Shown: positions 32,532 to 41,475 of the stretch, in pieces | Position numbering within the stretch: the stretch's first letter is position 1 | Layout: each line of letters begins with the position of its first letter | Source: an uncultured Duncaniella sp. | Lineage (GTDB): Bacteria > Bacteroidota > Bacteroidia > Bacteroidales > Muribaculaceae | DNA length: 43,467 nucleotides | Reading direction: 5' to 3' | Assembly (NCBI GenBank): GCA_910587165.1 | Contig: CAJUKP010000019.1 | Coordinates: forward strand, 1-43,467 | Program-made: the position numbers and the translations under genes | Notes under the pieces: generated by a model | What the model saw: only the letters and a program-made list of their open reading frames with translations | Database searches by the model: none | Told to the model about the DNA's origin: nothing

Positions 32532-33341
32532 ATGAAGGTGAAAAGTTCCAACAGAGGGGGCCTCGTGAAGCCCAAGAAAGCCTTAGGGCAACATTTCCTC
32601 ACGGATGAGTCGGTGGCCGCCCGTATAGCCGCGACATTACAGCCATACGGCTCACTGCCCGTGCTCGAGGTGGGGCCCGGAATGGGTGTTCTCACCAAAT
32701 ATCTGATAGCCAACGGCCACGATGTGAAGGTGGCCGAGATAGACTCGGAGAGCATCGAATATCTGCGCTACAATTATCCGGAGCTTTCAGGCAGGATACT
32801 CGACGCCGATTTCCTCAAGCTCGATCTGGCCGGAGTGTTTGCCGGTGCCGGGAAAATAGCCGTCATAGGCAACTACCCCTACAATATATCATCACAGATC
32901 TTCTTTCATGTGCTTGACTACCGCGATCTGGTGGAGGTGTGCTCCGGTATGCTCCAGAAGGAGGTGGCCGAACGTCTCGCGGCCCGCGAGGGCACCAAGG
33001 CCCGCGGCATCCTGAGCGTGCTGCTCCAGGCCTGGTATGATGTGGAATATCTGTTCACCGTGGATGAACACGTGTTCAATCCGCCGCCAAAAGTCAAGAG
33101 CGGTGTAATCATAATGAAGCGCAACGGGGTGAAAGAACTCGGATGCGACGAGAAACTATTCAAAACCATTGTCAAGACCACCTTCGGCCAGCGCCGCAAG
33201 ACACTGCGCAACTCCATGCGCGGGCTCTTCCCGGCCGGAGTGCCGTTGCCCGACGACCCTATGCTGTCACTGCGCCCCGAACAGCTGTCGGTGGCCCAGT
33301 TTGTGGAGCTTACAAAGCTCCTTGAACAGACCAAGGCATAA
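32532..33341 (+). CDS. rsmA: 16S rRNA (adenine1518/1519-N6)-dimethyltransferase
   Basis: 269 residues, normal for RsmA (KsgA). It dimethylates two adenines in the loop near the 3' end of 16S rRNA during 30S maturation. Visible are PKKALGQHFLTDE near the N terminus, the SAM motif VLEVGPGMGVLTKYL, the acidic EIDSESIEYL, and the catalytic NYPYNISSQIFFHVL, where most members have NLPYN. VFNPPPKVKSGVI and FGQRRKTLRNSM are conserved in the C-terminal part. mgtE follows 24 bp later. Confidence 0.96.
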   Translation: MKVKSSNRGGLVKPKKALGQHFLTDESVAARIAATLQPYGSLPVLEVGPGMGVLTKYLIANGHDVKVAEIDSESIEYLRYNYPELSGRILDADFLKLDLAGVFAGAGKIAVIGNYPYNISSQIFFHVLDYRDLVEVCSGMLQKEVAERLAAREGTKARGILSVLLQAWYDVEYLFTVDEHVFNPPPKVKSGVIIMKRNGVKELGCDEKLFKTIVKTTFGQRRKTLRNSMRGLFPAGVPLPDDPMLSLRPEQLSVAQFVELTKLLEQTKA

Positions 33342-33365
33342 GATGTCAGAAACGAGCAAGAGACA

Positions 33366-34727
33366 ATGAAAGAATTTACACCCGAATACCTGTCACATCT
33401 CCATAAGATCATAGAGGACCGGGCAGACGAGGCTGCCCGCGACGAACTCAGGGATCTGCATCCGGCCGACATAGCCGAACTTTACCGCGACCTTGACATA
33501 GATGAGGCCGAATATCTGTTCGTGCTGCTTGACGAGGACGCACAGGCCGACGTGCTCATGGAGCTCGACGAGGACGAACGTTCCCGCCTGCTCTCGCGCA
33601 TGGATGCCGAGGATATCGCCAAACAGATCGAGCACCTTGATACCGACGACGCCGTCGACGTGATCCAGGAGCTCGACGAGGAGGAGCGCGAGAAGATTCT
33701 GTCACACATCGACGACGTGGAACAGGCCGGCGACATCATCGACCTTCTCAAATATGACGAGGACACCGCCGGCGGACTCATGGGCACCGAGATGATCGTG
33801 GTCAACGAGAACTGGAGTATGCCCGAATGCATCAGGCAGATGAGAATGCAGGCCGAGGAGATGGACGAGGTCTACTATGTCTACGTGGTCGACAACGAGG
33901 ACCGTCTGCGCGGCACTCTTCCGCTCAAGAAACTCATCACCCACCCCAACGTCTCGAAGATAAAACACGTCATGGAGGACGATCCCGTGTCGGTCAAGGC
34001 CGATACGCCCATCGACGACGTGGCACTCGACTTTGAGAAATATGACCTTGTGGCAATGCCGGTGGTCGACTCGATCGGACGTCTGCTGGGACGCATCACC
34101 GTCGACGACGTGATGGACAAGGTGCGCGACTCGAGCGAGCGTGACTATCAGCTCGCATCAGGTCTCTCCGGCGATGTGGAAAGCGATGACAAACTCTTCG
34201 CCCAGACCAAAGCGCGCCTCCCCTGGCTGCTCATAGGCATGATAGGCGGTCTGTGCAACTCTTTCATCCTCGGAAAGTTCGAAGGTGGATTCGTGGTTGA
34301 TCCGGCGTTGGCTCTGTTTATCCCCCTCATCGGCGGCACCGGAGGAAATGTCGGGACACAGTCATCGGCCATCGTGGTCCAGGGTCTGGCCAACGGATCG
34401 CTCGACATCAAGAAGTCAGGCAAACAGCTCGTCAAGGAGCTCGGCGTAGGTCTTCTGAATGGCTCGATCATCGCGATGCTTGTATTTCTCTACAATTTCC
34501 TCACCATCGGACAGGGGCATCAGGTCACCACATTCGCCGTGTCCATCTCCCTGTTCTGCGTGGTGATGTTCGCCTCGGTGTTCGGTACATTCGTACCCCT
34601 CATGCTCGAAAAGCTGAAGATTGACCCCGCACTCGCCACAGGCCCGTTCATATCCATCACCAACGACATCATCGGCATGGTGATCTACATGAGCATATCC
34701 TCCTGGCTCATCCTGGCATTCCACTGA
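33366..34727 (+). CDS. mgtE: Magnesium transporter MgtE
   Basis: 453 residues. Domains in order: MgtE_N (about 20-130, LHPADIAELYRDLDIDEAE and ILSHIDDVEQAGDIIDLLKYDEDTAGGLMGTEM), two CBS domains (about 135-255, VYVVDNEDRLRGTLPLKKL and MPVVDSIGRLLGRITVDDV), and five membrane segments (about 280-453) with IGGTGGNVGTQSSAIVVQGLA in the pore. In known structures the cytoplasmic acidic domains sense Mg2+ and close the channel. It probably shares a transcript with rsmA, 24 bp upstream. Confidence 0.95.
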   Translation: MKEFTPEYLSHLHKIIEDRADEAARDELRDLHPADIAELYRDLDIDEAEYLFVLLDEDAQADVLMELDEDERSRLLSRMDAEDIAKQIEHLDTDDAVDVIQELDEEEREKILSHIDDVEQAGDIIDLLKYDEDTAGGLMGTEMIVVNENWSMPECIRQMRMQAEEMDEVYYVYVVDNEDRLRGTLPLKKLITHPNVSKIKHVMEDDPVSVKADTPIDDVALDFEKYDLVAMPVVDSIGRLLGRITVDDVMDKVRDSSERDYQLASGLSGDVESDDKLFAQTKARLPWLLIGMIGGLCNSFILGKFEGGFVVDPALALFIPLIGGTGGNVGTQSSAIVVQGLANGSLDIKKSGKQLVKELGVGLLNGSIIAMLVFLYNFLTIGQGHQVTTFAVSISLFCVVMFASVFGTFVPLMLEKLKIDPALATGPFISITNDIIGMVIYMSISSWLILAFH

Positions 34728-34804
34728 TTTCCACGGCCCTACAGATTCCTGACCTCCCCGATGAAGAGAATCAGGCCCGTGCTCCGTTCCCTTATGAGAA
34801 AAAA

Positions 34805-34943
34805 TTACCGATCAGGGAAAGGATACAAAATGACAAAAGTTCAAAAAGGAACAGATTTTTTATCAGTCTGATGAATCTGAATCCAACAAAACCTTTTGTT
34901 TCTTTTGAGCTTTTGTCGTTTTGTATCCTTTTCCTAAGACGTA
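34805..34943. repeat. Long-hairpin intergenic element, copy D
   Basis: About 139 bp from TTACCGATCAGGGAAAGG to CCTTTTCCTAAGACGTAA. Arms: GGATACAAAATGACAAAAG pairs with CTTTTGTCGTTTTGTATCC using one G-U pair; TTCAAAAAGGAACA pairs with TGTTTCTTTTGAG with wobble and small offsets. The loop is ATCAGTCTGATGAATC on the plus strand. It lies between the convergent mgtE and outer-membrane protein genes. Confidence 0.8.
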
Positions 34944-35034
34944 ATTTTGTTCCACCAACCGCCCCTGTCCGCTGATCCAAAACTCCCCGCAAGGAGGAGG
35001 AGGGATATGAGGAAGCATCGGAGAGACATTATGG

Positions 35035-36051
35035 TCAGAGGGTTACGGTGAGCATGAGGCGTTGGTTGAACTGGAACGCGTCGGTTGTGACGTGGAAATC
35101 GAGCGCTCCGGTGAGGGTGACGTATTTCCTACGGAGGAAATAGACGTAGACATCGGTACGGTTATAGAATTTCGACTGATAGTAAGGCGAACCCTGATAG
35201 AGCAGCGAGCCGTAGCGCATATAGAGCGGACAGAGCCGTCCCCCGGCATAGAGCGTGTTCTTCAGCCCCAGCCATCTCCATCCTGCAGCGAGTTCAATCC
35301 GTCCGCCGAGCGCCGAGCGCCACGAGGATTCAAACTTGCGGTCGCGGTCAAGTCCGGCCACGACACCCACCCGGATCTGAAGCGAGTCGAGCGCGGTGGA
35401 GCGGCTGAGATCCAGACCGGCGTATGGGCTGACAATGAAATTATCCACCACACCGTCGAGATTGTCCACATCATCCTTGCGCCGGGCCAGATGGTTCATC
35501 ATCAGATAGGCACCGGTGAAGAAGCTGCCGTTCCGCGGGCGCCACTGTCCGTGGGCCACCACGGCAAACGCCTCCCGCTGACGGCGGGTCTGCATCCCGC
35601 GCCAGTCGATATAGGCATCCACAAACCCCTTCTCCCCGCTCCACTGCAGGAGCGCTCCCCGGATATTCGCCTGGCAATAGTCAAGCGAATCACTCCACAG
35701 GAATCCCGGCAGTTGCTCACGGAGCTGAGTGCGCGGAAACATACCGCCGGAGAATTTCCATGAGGGTGACTCGAACCTGTAGTAGAGCGTCGGGGAGACG
35801 CGGTGGCCATCCCATTCGCAACCTATCGGCTGAAACCATACCACTCCTCCGGCTATGCGGCTCTCGGATGAGAGCCGAAGTCCCACCTCGGGCGAGAGGC
35901 GGGTGAAAAACCACGTCTTGGAGTCGGAATAGGAGGCATCTCCCTCCGAATTGTCGAACACCGATTCAAAATCGACGGCCCACGTGGGCGAAATGGCGTG
36001 GGAGGTCAGAGCCGCGAAAAGGAGCGATATGAGTATCAGATGGTTGCGCAT
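35035..36051 (-). CDS. Putative outer-membrane beta-barrel protein
   Basis: 338 residues with a signal peptide (MRNHLILISLLFAALTSHA). The mature part alternates aromatic and polar residues in short strands (TWFFTRLSPEVGLRLSSE, VSPTLYYRFESPSWKFSGG, TDVYVYFLRRKYVTLTGALD), with a final strand QFNQRLMLTVTL, as expected for a barrel. No known domain is recognised. It starts 8 bp after the GH3 gene, so could help move sugars or serve as a porin for the same substrate, but there is no SusC or SusD pair nearby. Confidence 0.65.
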   Translation of the reverse strand: MRNHLILISLLFAALTSHAISPTWAVDFESVFDNSEGDASYSDSKTWFFTRLSPEVGLRLSSESRIAGGVVWFQPIGCEWDGHRVSPTLYYRFESPSWKFSGGMFPRTQLREQLPGFLWSDSLDYCQANIRGALLQWSGEKGFVDAYIDWRGMQTRRQREAFAVVAHGQWRPRNGSFFTGAYLMMNHLARRKDDVDNLDGVVDNFIVSPYAGLDLSRSTALDSLQIRVGVVAGLDRDRKFESSWRSALGGRIELAAGWRWLGLKNTLYAGGRLCPLYMRYGSLLYQGSPYYQSKFYNRTDVYVYFLRRKYVTLTGALDFHVTTDAFQFNQRLMLTVTL

Positions 36052-36059
36052 GGGTGCTG

Positions 36060-38396
36060 TCAGATATTAGGTCGTGACCATGTGGTGGTGGATGTGCATC
36101 GCACGGGGAGCTCGAGAGAGCCTACCCGGAGCAGGAAATCACCCTCCTCGAGGCGCCACAGGCCATCGGCTCCCACAAACGCGAGATCGGTGGCGGGGAT
36201 GTGGAACTCGACCTTGCGTGTCTCGCCGGGCATGAGCGCGAGCTTGGAGAAAGCACGGAGCCGCTTGTTGTCAGACACCACGGAGGCCACCGGATCAGAC
36301 GAGTAGAGCAGCACGGCATCCTTTCCGTCAACCTTGCCGGTGTTGGTGACAAGCACCGACACCTTCAGCACGTCGGAGGCGTTGAACTCCTTCCTGTCAA
36401 CCGTGAGCTGTGAATATTCAAACGTGGTATAGCTTTTGCCATAGCCGAAAGGCCACTGCACATTGACGCGGGCATCGTAGTCGTATGCTCCCTCCATACG
36501 CCCCACCTCCTCGGAGGTCTTGTAGTCGTAGGTCACAAGCGAATTGATCTCGCGGGGATATGTGAAGGGAAGGCGTCCGGAGAAGTTGGAATCGCCGGCG
36601 AGAAGCGAGGCAAGGGCGTCGCCGCCGAAGTTGCCCGGGAGCATGATGTCGACCACCGCCTGAGCCAGAGGTTCTATATCGGCGATGATGCGCGGACGCC
36701 CCTCGTTGAGAATCAATATCACCGGTTTTCCGGACTTGGCGAGGGCCTTGACCATATCACGCTGGTTGACCGACAGATGCAGGTCGGTGAGATTGCCCGG
36801 GGTCTCGCAATAGGAGTTCTCGCCTATGCAGGCCACTATGACATCATAGTCCTTGGCGGCGGCCACGGCATCGCCGAAGGGGCGCACCTGCTCGTCGGTC
36901 CATGACGCCGGGGGAGCCATATAGTCGACGGTCGGCATGAGGGTGACGTTGGTTTTCCCGAATTTATGCTGCAGTGCCTCGAATATGGTGTTGTAGTCTC
37001 CGGCATAGTCATCGGCGAGATGTCCCTGCCATGTATAGCTCCATCCGCCGTTGAGACAGCGCATGGCGTTGGCGTTGGGTCCGGTGACGAGTATTCTCGT
37101 CCCCCGGCGGAGCGGGAGGATGTCGCCGTCGTTCTTCAGGAGTACCATCGACTCGGTGGCCGACCTGAGCGCGGCCTCGCGGAACTCAGCCGAGGCAAAT
37201 TTGGGATAGTCCTTGAGATATGTGTCGGGGCGGTCGAAGAGTCCGAGACGGTATTTGAGACGGATCACACGCGAGGCGGCATCGTCAATACGGCTCACAG
37301 GCACGAGACCCTCGCCCACCAGTTCCTTGAGGAGAGTGCAATAATCGGTGCTGTAAGGCTCCATGGCCATGTCGATGCCGGCATTTATGGCCATCCGGAT
37401 GGCATCTTTCTTATCTTTGGCCACCTTCTCACGGGTATATAGATTATTGATGTCGGCCCAGTCGGTCACAATCAGTCCGTCCCACTGCAGGTCGTTCTTG
37501 AGCCAGCCGGTGAGCAGCTCGGCGTTGGCATGGACGGGTACACCGTTGATGGACGAGGAATTGACCATCACGGTGAGCGCACCGTTCTTTATTGTCTCCA
37601 GATAGGGCGCGAAATGCTTCTCGCGCAGATCGGAGGGAGAGATGTAGGCCGGAGTGCGGTCCTTGCCCGAGTAGGGGACACCGTAGCCCATATAGTGTTT
37701 CACCGACACGGCTATATGGTCGGAGTCCACATGGTTCGGATCATCACCTTGAAAACCCTTCACGGCCGCCGCACCCATCAGGGCATTGACAAGCGGGTCC
37801 TCGCCATAGTTCTCATAGAAACGTGGCCAGCGGGGATCGCGTGCCAGATCGAGGGTCGGCGAGAAAGTCCACGGGCAGTTGGATGCGCGGGTCTCGTAAG
37901 CGGTTATCTCGGCAGCCCGGCGGGCCAGCGAGGTGTCAAACGTGGCGGCCACGTTGAGATTCTGAGGGAAAAATATGCCGTCGGCCGTATATGTGGCCCC
38001 ATGATTCTGGTCCAGGCCGTAGATTGTCGGGATCCCGATGAGTCTCATCGAGGCTTCCTGTATGCCGGCTATGATCGCGTCCCACTGTGCGGCGGTCTGC
38101 ACCACTCCGCCCGGTGTATTGAGAAACGATCCCACTTTGTAGATACCTATCACAGTGTCGGCCTTCGCCTGCGAGAGATGAAACTCACCTTTTGAGTCGA
38201 CAGACCCGAGTATGTCGACCTGCAGCTGGGTCATCTGTCCTATTTTCTCCTCAAGGGTCATGGATGCGACCTTGGAAGCCACCTTGGCCTCGAGTTGCGG
38301 ATCGGGGGGAATCACCGGGAGAGTGACCGGAGTGTAGGCTCCGGCTGTGGCCGCCGAGATGGCCGCGGCGACAAGCGGAATAGCTATTCTACGCAT
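36060..38396 (-). CDS. Periplasmic beta-glucosidase, glycoside hydrolase family 3
   Basis: 778 residues with a signal peptide (MRRIAIPLVAAAISAATAGA). GH3 N-terminal domain: DPRWPRFYENYGEDP, the KH pair of SVKHYMGYG (Lys233-His234) and the nucleophile Asp312 in LIVTDWADI. The C-terminal GH3 domain includes SMVLLKNDGDILPL, and a fibronectin-III-like domain ends the protein (YGKSYTTFEYSQLTV, VSVLVTNTGKVDGKDAVLLY). It cleaves beta-linked glucose, or possibly xylose, from oligosaccharides in the periplasm. It lies 15 bp after the HD phosphodiesterase gene. Confidence 0.93.
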   Translation of the reverse strand: MRRIAIPLVAAAISAATAGAYTPVTLPVIPPDPQLEAKVASKVASMTLEEKIGQMTQLQVDILGSVDSKGEFHLSQAKADTVIGIYKVGSFLNTPGGVVQTAAQWDAIIAGIQEASMRLIGIPTIYGLDQNHGATYTADGIFFPQNLNVAATFDTSLARRAAEITAYETRASNCPWTFSPTLDLARDPRWPRFYENYGEDPLVNALMGAAAVKGFQGDDPNHVDSDHIAVSVKHYMGYGVPYSGKDRTPAYISPSDLREKHFAPYLETIKNGALTVMVNSSSINGVPVHANAELLTGWLKNDLQWDGLIVTDWADINNLYTREKVAKDKKDAIRMAINAGIDMAMEPYSTDYCTLLKELVGEGLVPVSRIDDAASRVIRLKYRLGLFDRPDTYLKDYPKFASAEFREAALRSATESMVLLKNDGDILPLRRGTRILVTGPNANAMRCLNGGWSYTWQGHLADDYAGDYNTIFEALQHKFGKTNVTLMPTVDYMAPPASWTDEQVRPFGDAVAAAKDYDVIVACIGENSYCETPGNLTDLHLSVNQRDMVKALAKSGKPVILILNEGRPRIIADIEPLAQAVVDIMLPGNFGGDALASLLAGDSNFSGRLPFTYPREINSLVTYDYKTSEEVGRMEGAYDYDARVNVQWPFGYGKSYTTFEYSQLTVDRKEFNASDVLKVSVLVTNTGKVDGKDAVLLYSSDPVASVVSDNKRLRAFSKLALMPGETRKVEFHIPATDLAFVGADGLWRLEEGDFLLRVGSLELPVRCTSTTTWSRPNI

Positions 38397-38411
38397 GATA
38401 GGTAATGGTTT

Positions 38412-40499
38412 TTATGTGGTTTTTATATCATTGTCAGGCTGTTGGGGCTGTTGAGGCTGCTGTTTCAGCTCCGGATACGAGATGCGGGAGTGATACATGG
38501 TGCGCAGGCGCTGTATGAATGAATCCTTGATGAGGTTGACATCGCGGAATGAGATGGGCGACTGATTATGGAGCCCCTCGGCTATCTGTCCGTCTATGAT
38601 CTTGTTGACAAGCGCCGAGATGGCCTCGGGCGAGTGATCGGTCATGGAGCGCGATGCGGCCTCGATGGCATCGGCCATCATGAGCAGGGAGGTCTCACGG
38701 CTCTGAGGATCGGGACCGGGATATGTGAAGGGACGATCGTCGACAGGCTCACCGGGATGGGCGTTGGCGTATGTGTTGTAGAAATAGCGCGCCTTGCCGG
38801 CTCCGTGGTGCTCGGCTATGAAATTGCGTATGGCCACAGGGAGCTTGGCTTTCTCGGCCATCGCGAGACCGTCGCGCACATGGTCGGTGACAATCCTCGC
38901 GCTCTGCATCGGGTCAAGCACGTCGTGGGGGTTGACTCCGTGCTGGTTCTCGGTGAAGAAGGCGGGATTCTTGATCTTGCCGATGTCATGATAGAGCGCA
39001 CCGGTGCGGACAAGCTGCACATTGGCCCCGATCCTCACAGCCGCGGCTGATGCGAGATTGCTCACGGCCATGGAATGGTTGAATGTGCCGGGACACTTCT
39101 CGGACAGCTCGCGCAGGAGCGGATTGTTGGTGTCGGCAAGCTCAACGAGCGTGACGCGCGACGTGAATCCGAACACCCTCTCGAGCAGGAACATGAGCAC
39201 ATAGCTGAACGAGATGAGGATGGCGTTGACCGCAAGCGATCCGAACACCTTAGGCTCGGCATCGGCCAGTGTGCCGGTCTGCATCACCTCCACCGAGACA
39301 TAGCAGAGCGAATAGGCCACGAAGATCAGCCCGGCCGTGCGCAGCAGCTGGCTACGCCGCGAGAGATCCTTGAGCGAGTCGATGGCCACTATGCCGGCCA
39401 CAAACTGCATGAACACGAATTCGAGCGGTGAAGCAGCCACGAGGGCACACAGAAGCACCACAACGAGATGGCAGAAGTAGGCCGTGCGGGAGTCGAGGAA
39501 CACCACTATCATGATGGGCACCATGGTGAAAGGCACAATATAGAGCCCGAGCCTGAATCCGGCCTCCATGGCGAACGCGAAGAGGGAGAACACCACCACG
39601 AACGACATGAGGAATATGGTGGTGCGGTCGTCATAGAAGAATTTCGGCCGGAAGAAATAGAGGTAGCCGTAGAGCGAGCCGAGAAGAATGATGAGATACA
39701 GGGTCTGTCCGGCCATGGGATAGTGGTGCTGGGTGAGATGGCCCGCATTGCGCTCCTCCGACATCTCCTCGTAGGTGTCGAGTATGGTGGCTATCATGGG
39801 GGTGACAAGCTCACCCTCGTCCACGATTCTCTCCCCCTGCTGCTTGACGTCGATCGGGGCCATCGCTTTCATGTAGCTCTCGTCGAGCAGACGCTTGGTG
39901 GTGACAGTGTCGAGAGAGATGTTGGGCTGCAGAAGCTCCGAGAGACGGGTGGTCGAGAGTGCCGAGCGGATCTCCTTGTCCTTGAACAGGGAGTCGAGAT
40001 GCTCGTAGGCCTTGAAGGCCGAGAGATAGCGGTCGGTGGGGATGGATATGGCCACGTTGTCGTGGACAAACCTCACCGCAGGCATATCCCCCGCCACTAT
40101 GCGGGCGTAGGTGTCGCCGCTCACTATACCGTTCTCATATATCTGGCGTATGGCCTTGATGATCTGATTCTTCTGCCCGGGAGTGATGGAGAGGTCACGC
40201 GCCGAATTGAGCCGCGTGGTATAGTCGGAGATCATGGTCTTCTCCATCGCGAGATCGCGCTTGAACACGGGCTCGAAATTGGCGTCTATCGAGTCTTTGA
40301 CCTTCGCGGCACTCACCGAGTCGAGATGCACGGGGATGTCAAACGGTGCTGTCAGAAGTGCATATTTCCATGGGCGGTTCACCTCGTAGACAAAGTGGTT
40401 CTTATCGGTGCGCGGCAGAAAATATACCAGCAACGCCACTGACACAAGAAAAAGAATGACTCTCAGCGAAATGCCGCGTGTGAGATTGGTTTGGTTCAT
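38412..40499 (-). CDS. 7TM-HD family cyclic di-AMP phosphodiesterase (PgpH-like)
   Basis: 695 residues from the ATG at 40497-40499, overlapping the DUF2752 stop by 4 bp. One N-terminal membrane segment (about 11-28), an extracytoplasmic 7TMR-HDED domain (about 35-255), seven membrane segments (about 265-445) and a cytoplasmic HD domain. Metal ligands are visible: His475 (FNHSMAVS), His504-Asp505 (YHDIGKIK) and the later EHHG (563-565). In Firmicutes PgpH of this layout breaks down cyclic di-AMP. The same role in Bacteroidetes is likely but inferred. Confidence 0.88.
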   Translation of the reverse strand: MNQTNLTRGISLRVILFLVSVALLVYFLPRTDKNHFVYEVNRPWKYALLTAPFDIPVHLDSVSAAKVKDSIDANFEPVFKRDLAMEKTMISDYTTRLNSARDLSITPGQKNQIIKAIRQIYENGIVSGDTYARIVAGDMPAVRFVHDNVAISIPTDRYLSAFKAYEHLDSLFKDKEIRSALSTTRLSELLQPNISLDTVTTKRLLDESYMKAMAPIDVKQQGERIVDEGELVTPMIATILDTYEEMSEERNAGHLTQHHYPMAGQTLYLIILLGSLYGYLYFFRPKFFYDDRTTIFLMSFVVVFSLFAFAMEAGFRLGLYIVPFTMVPIMIVVFLDSRTAYFCHLVVVLLCALVAASPLEFVFMQFVAGIVAIDSLKDLSRRSQLLRTAGLIFVAYSLCYVSVEVMQTGTLADAEPKVFGSLAVNAILISFSYVLMFLLERVFGFTSRVTLVELADTNNPLLRELSEKCPGTFNHSMAVSNLASAAAVRIGANVQLVRTGALYHDIGKIKNPAFFTENQHGVNPHDVLDPMQSARIVTDHVRDGLAMAEKAKLPVAIRNFIAEHHGAGKARYFYNTYANAHPGEPVDDRPFTYPGPDPQSRETSLLMMADAIEAASRSMTDHSPEAISALVNKIIDGQIAEGLHNQSPISFRDVNLIKDSFIQRLRTMYHSRISYPELKQQPQQPQQPDNDIKTT

Positions 40500-40873
40500 A
40501 TATGCGCGATGTTTCTTACTATCGTCCAGATAATTATGATTGTGGTGACGGTGAGGATGAGAGGTCCTGAATTCAGTATGGCCCTGAGACGCGGCCGGCG
40601 GCGACGCATGATCCACGCCACGGCCAGGAGCCCCATGAACGGAAGCTCGATGAGCAGAAGGGCGTTCAGCCGCCAGGCCCCGGCAATGTCGCCGCGCAGC
40701 AGGGCGTGGATGGCCCGCTGTGACCCGCACCCGGGACACTGGAGCCCCGTGAGGGTGAGGAACGGACATCTCGGAAACCATCCGGAGCCGGCCGGGTCAA
40801 ACATGAAATAGACCGCGGCAAGCACTGCCGCCACCGCCACACCTATTATATATAAGGGCCTGGGGGAGGTCAC
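40496..40873 (-). CDS. DUF2752 membrane protein
   Basis: 125 residues if it starts at GTG 40873, which overlaps the upstream stop by 4 bp (GTGA). An ATG at 40954 would overlap the GYF gene by 85 bases and adds 27 unsupported residues. Three membrane segments. The family core CPFLTLTGLQCPGCGSQRAIHALLRGD is clear, with the CPxCG-like cysteines on a loop. DUF2752 proteins are common in Bacteroidetes next to GYF/CD225 proteins, as here. No function has been shown. Confidence 0.8.
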   Translation of the reverse strand: MTSPRPLYIIGVAVAAVLAAVYFMFDPAGSGWFPRCPFLTLTGLQCPGCGSQRAIHALLRGDIAGAWRLNALLLIELPFMGLLAVAWIMRRRRPRLRAILNSGPLILTVTTIIIIWTIVRNIAHI

Positions 40874-41400
40874 ACGGAGGCGGAGAGCAGGGTGTAGAGT
40901 GTATAGAAGGGTGTCCAGATCAGACCGGCCACAAAGGTGATCACAACCCACCATCCGGCCTTCTCGGATGCCTTACGTGCCCCTTCGAAATCACCGCGGT
41001 TGAAGAGCGGCGACACCTTCGAGGCATAGTAGCAGGCCACGATGCCGGTGACAAGGCAGCAGCAGATGGTGGACAGTATGGCCCAGAGCAGATAAGTGGG
41101 GGGCATCTCGGGACGCTCTCCCGAGGGATCAGGCGCAGGGGCCGGCCGCGGTGTGGAGGCGGCCATGACGGGGCTGTCCTGACGGACTTCCTGAATCTCG
41201 ACCACCGGCGACGGAGCGGGACCTGCCACGGGCCGGTGTCCGAATATCTCGGCGGCCTCGGGGAGCTGTCCGGCAGTGGTCCAGTCGGCCAGACCACGGC
41301 GCCATATCGGGGTAGAGGGGCCGAACTCGGGGAATATCCTGAGCTGATCGGTGGTGAAGGGCCCACGCTGCTCATTGTTGATTACTATCCAGTATTGCAT
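40870..41400 (-). CDS. GYF-domain (DUF4339) and CD225/dispanin-domain membrane protein
   Basis: 176 residues from the ATG at 41398-41400; an upstream ATG at 41463 is not supported. N-terminal GYF_2 domain (about 3-52: YWIVINNEQRGPFTTDQLR ... IWRRGLADWTTAGQLPEA), a Pro/Ala-rich linker (about 60-105), then a CD225-like pair of membrane segments with TYLLWAILSTICCCLVTGIVACYYASKV. The triple Cys beside the membrane recalls the lipidated Cys of animal IFITM proteins. GYF domains bind Pro-rich peptides. Cellular role unknown. Confidence 0.85.
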   Translation of the reverse strand: MQYWIVINNEQRGPFTTDQLRIFPEFGPSTPIWRRGLADWTTAGQLPEAAEIFGHRPVAGPAPSPVVEIQEVRQDSPVMAASTPRPAPAPDPSGERPEMPPTYLLWAILSTICCCLVTGIVACYYASKVSPLFNRGDFEGARKASEKAGWWVVITFVAGLIWTPFYTLYTLLSASV

Positions 41401-41475
41401 AAACGGTGATTGTCTGGTGAATGCGGGCCTATCATGACTCAGGGAATCATGACGGGCCCACATTGTGATTTTATC

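Noticed and set aside
35035..38396. A polysaccharide-utilisation locus around the GH3 gene
   Set aside because: There is no SusC or SusD homologue, no hybrid two-component regulator and no anti-sigma pair in the window.
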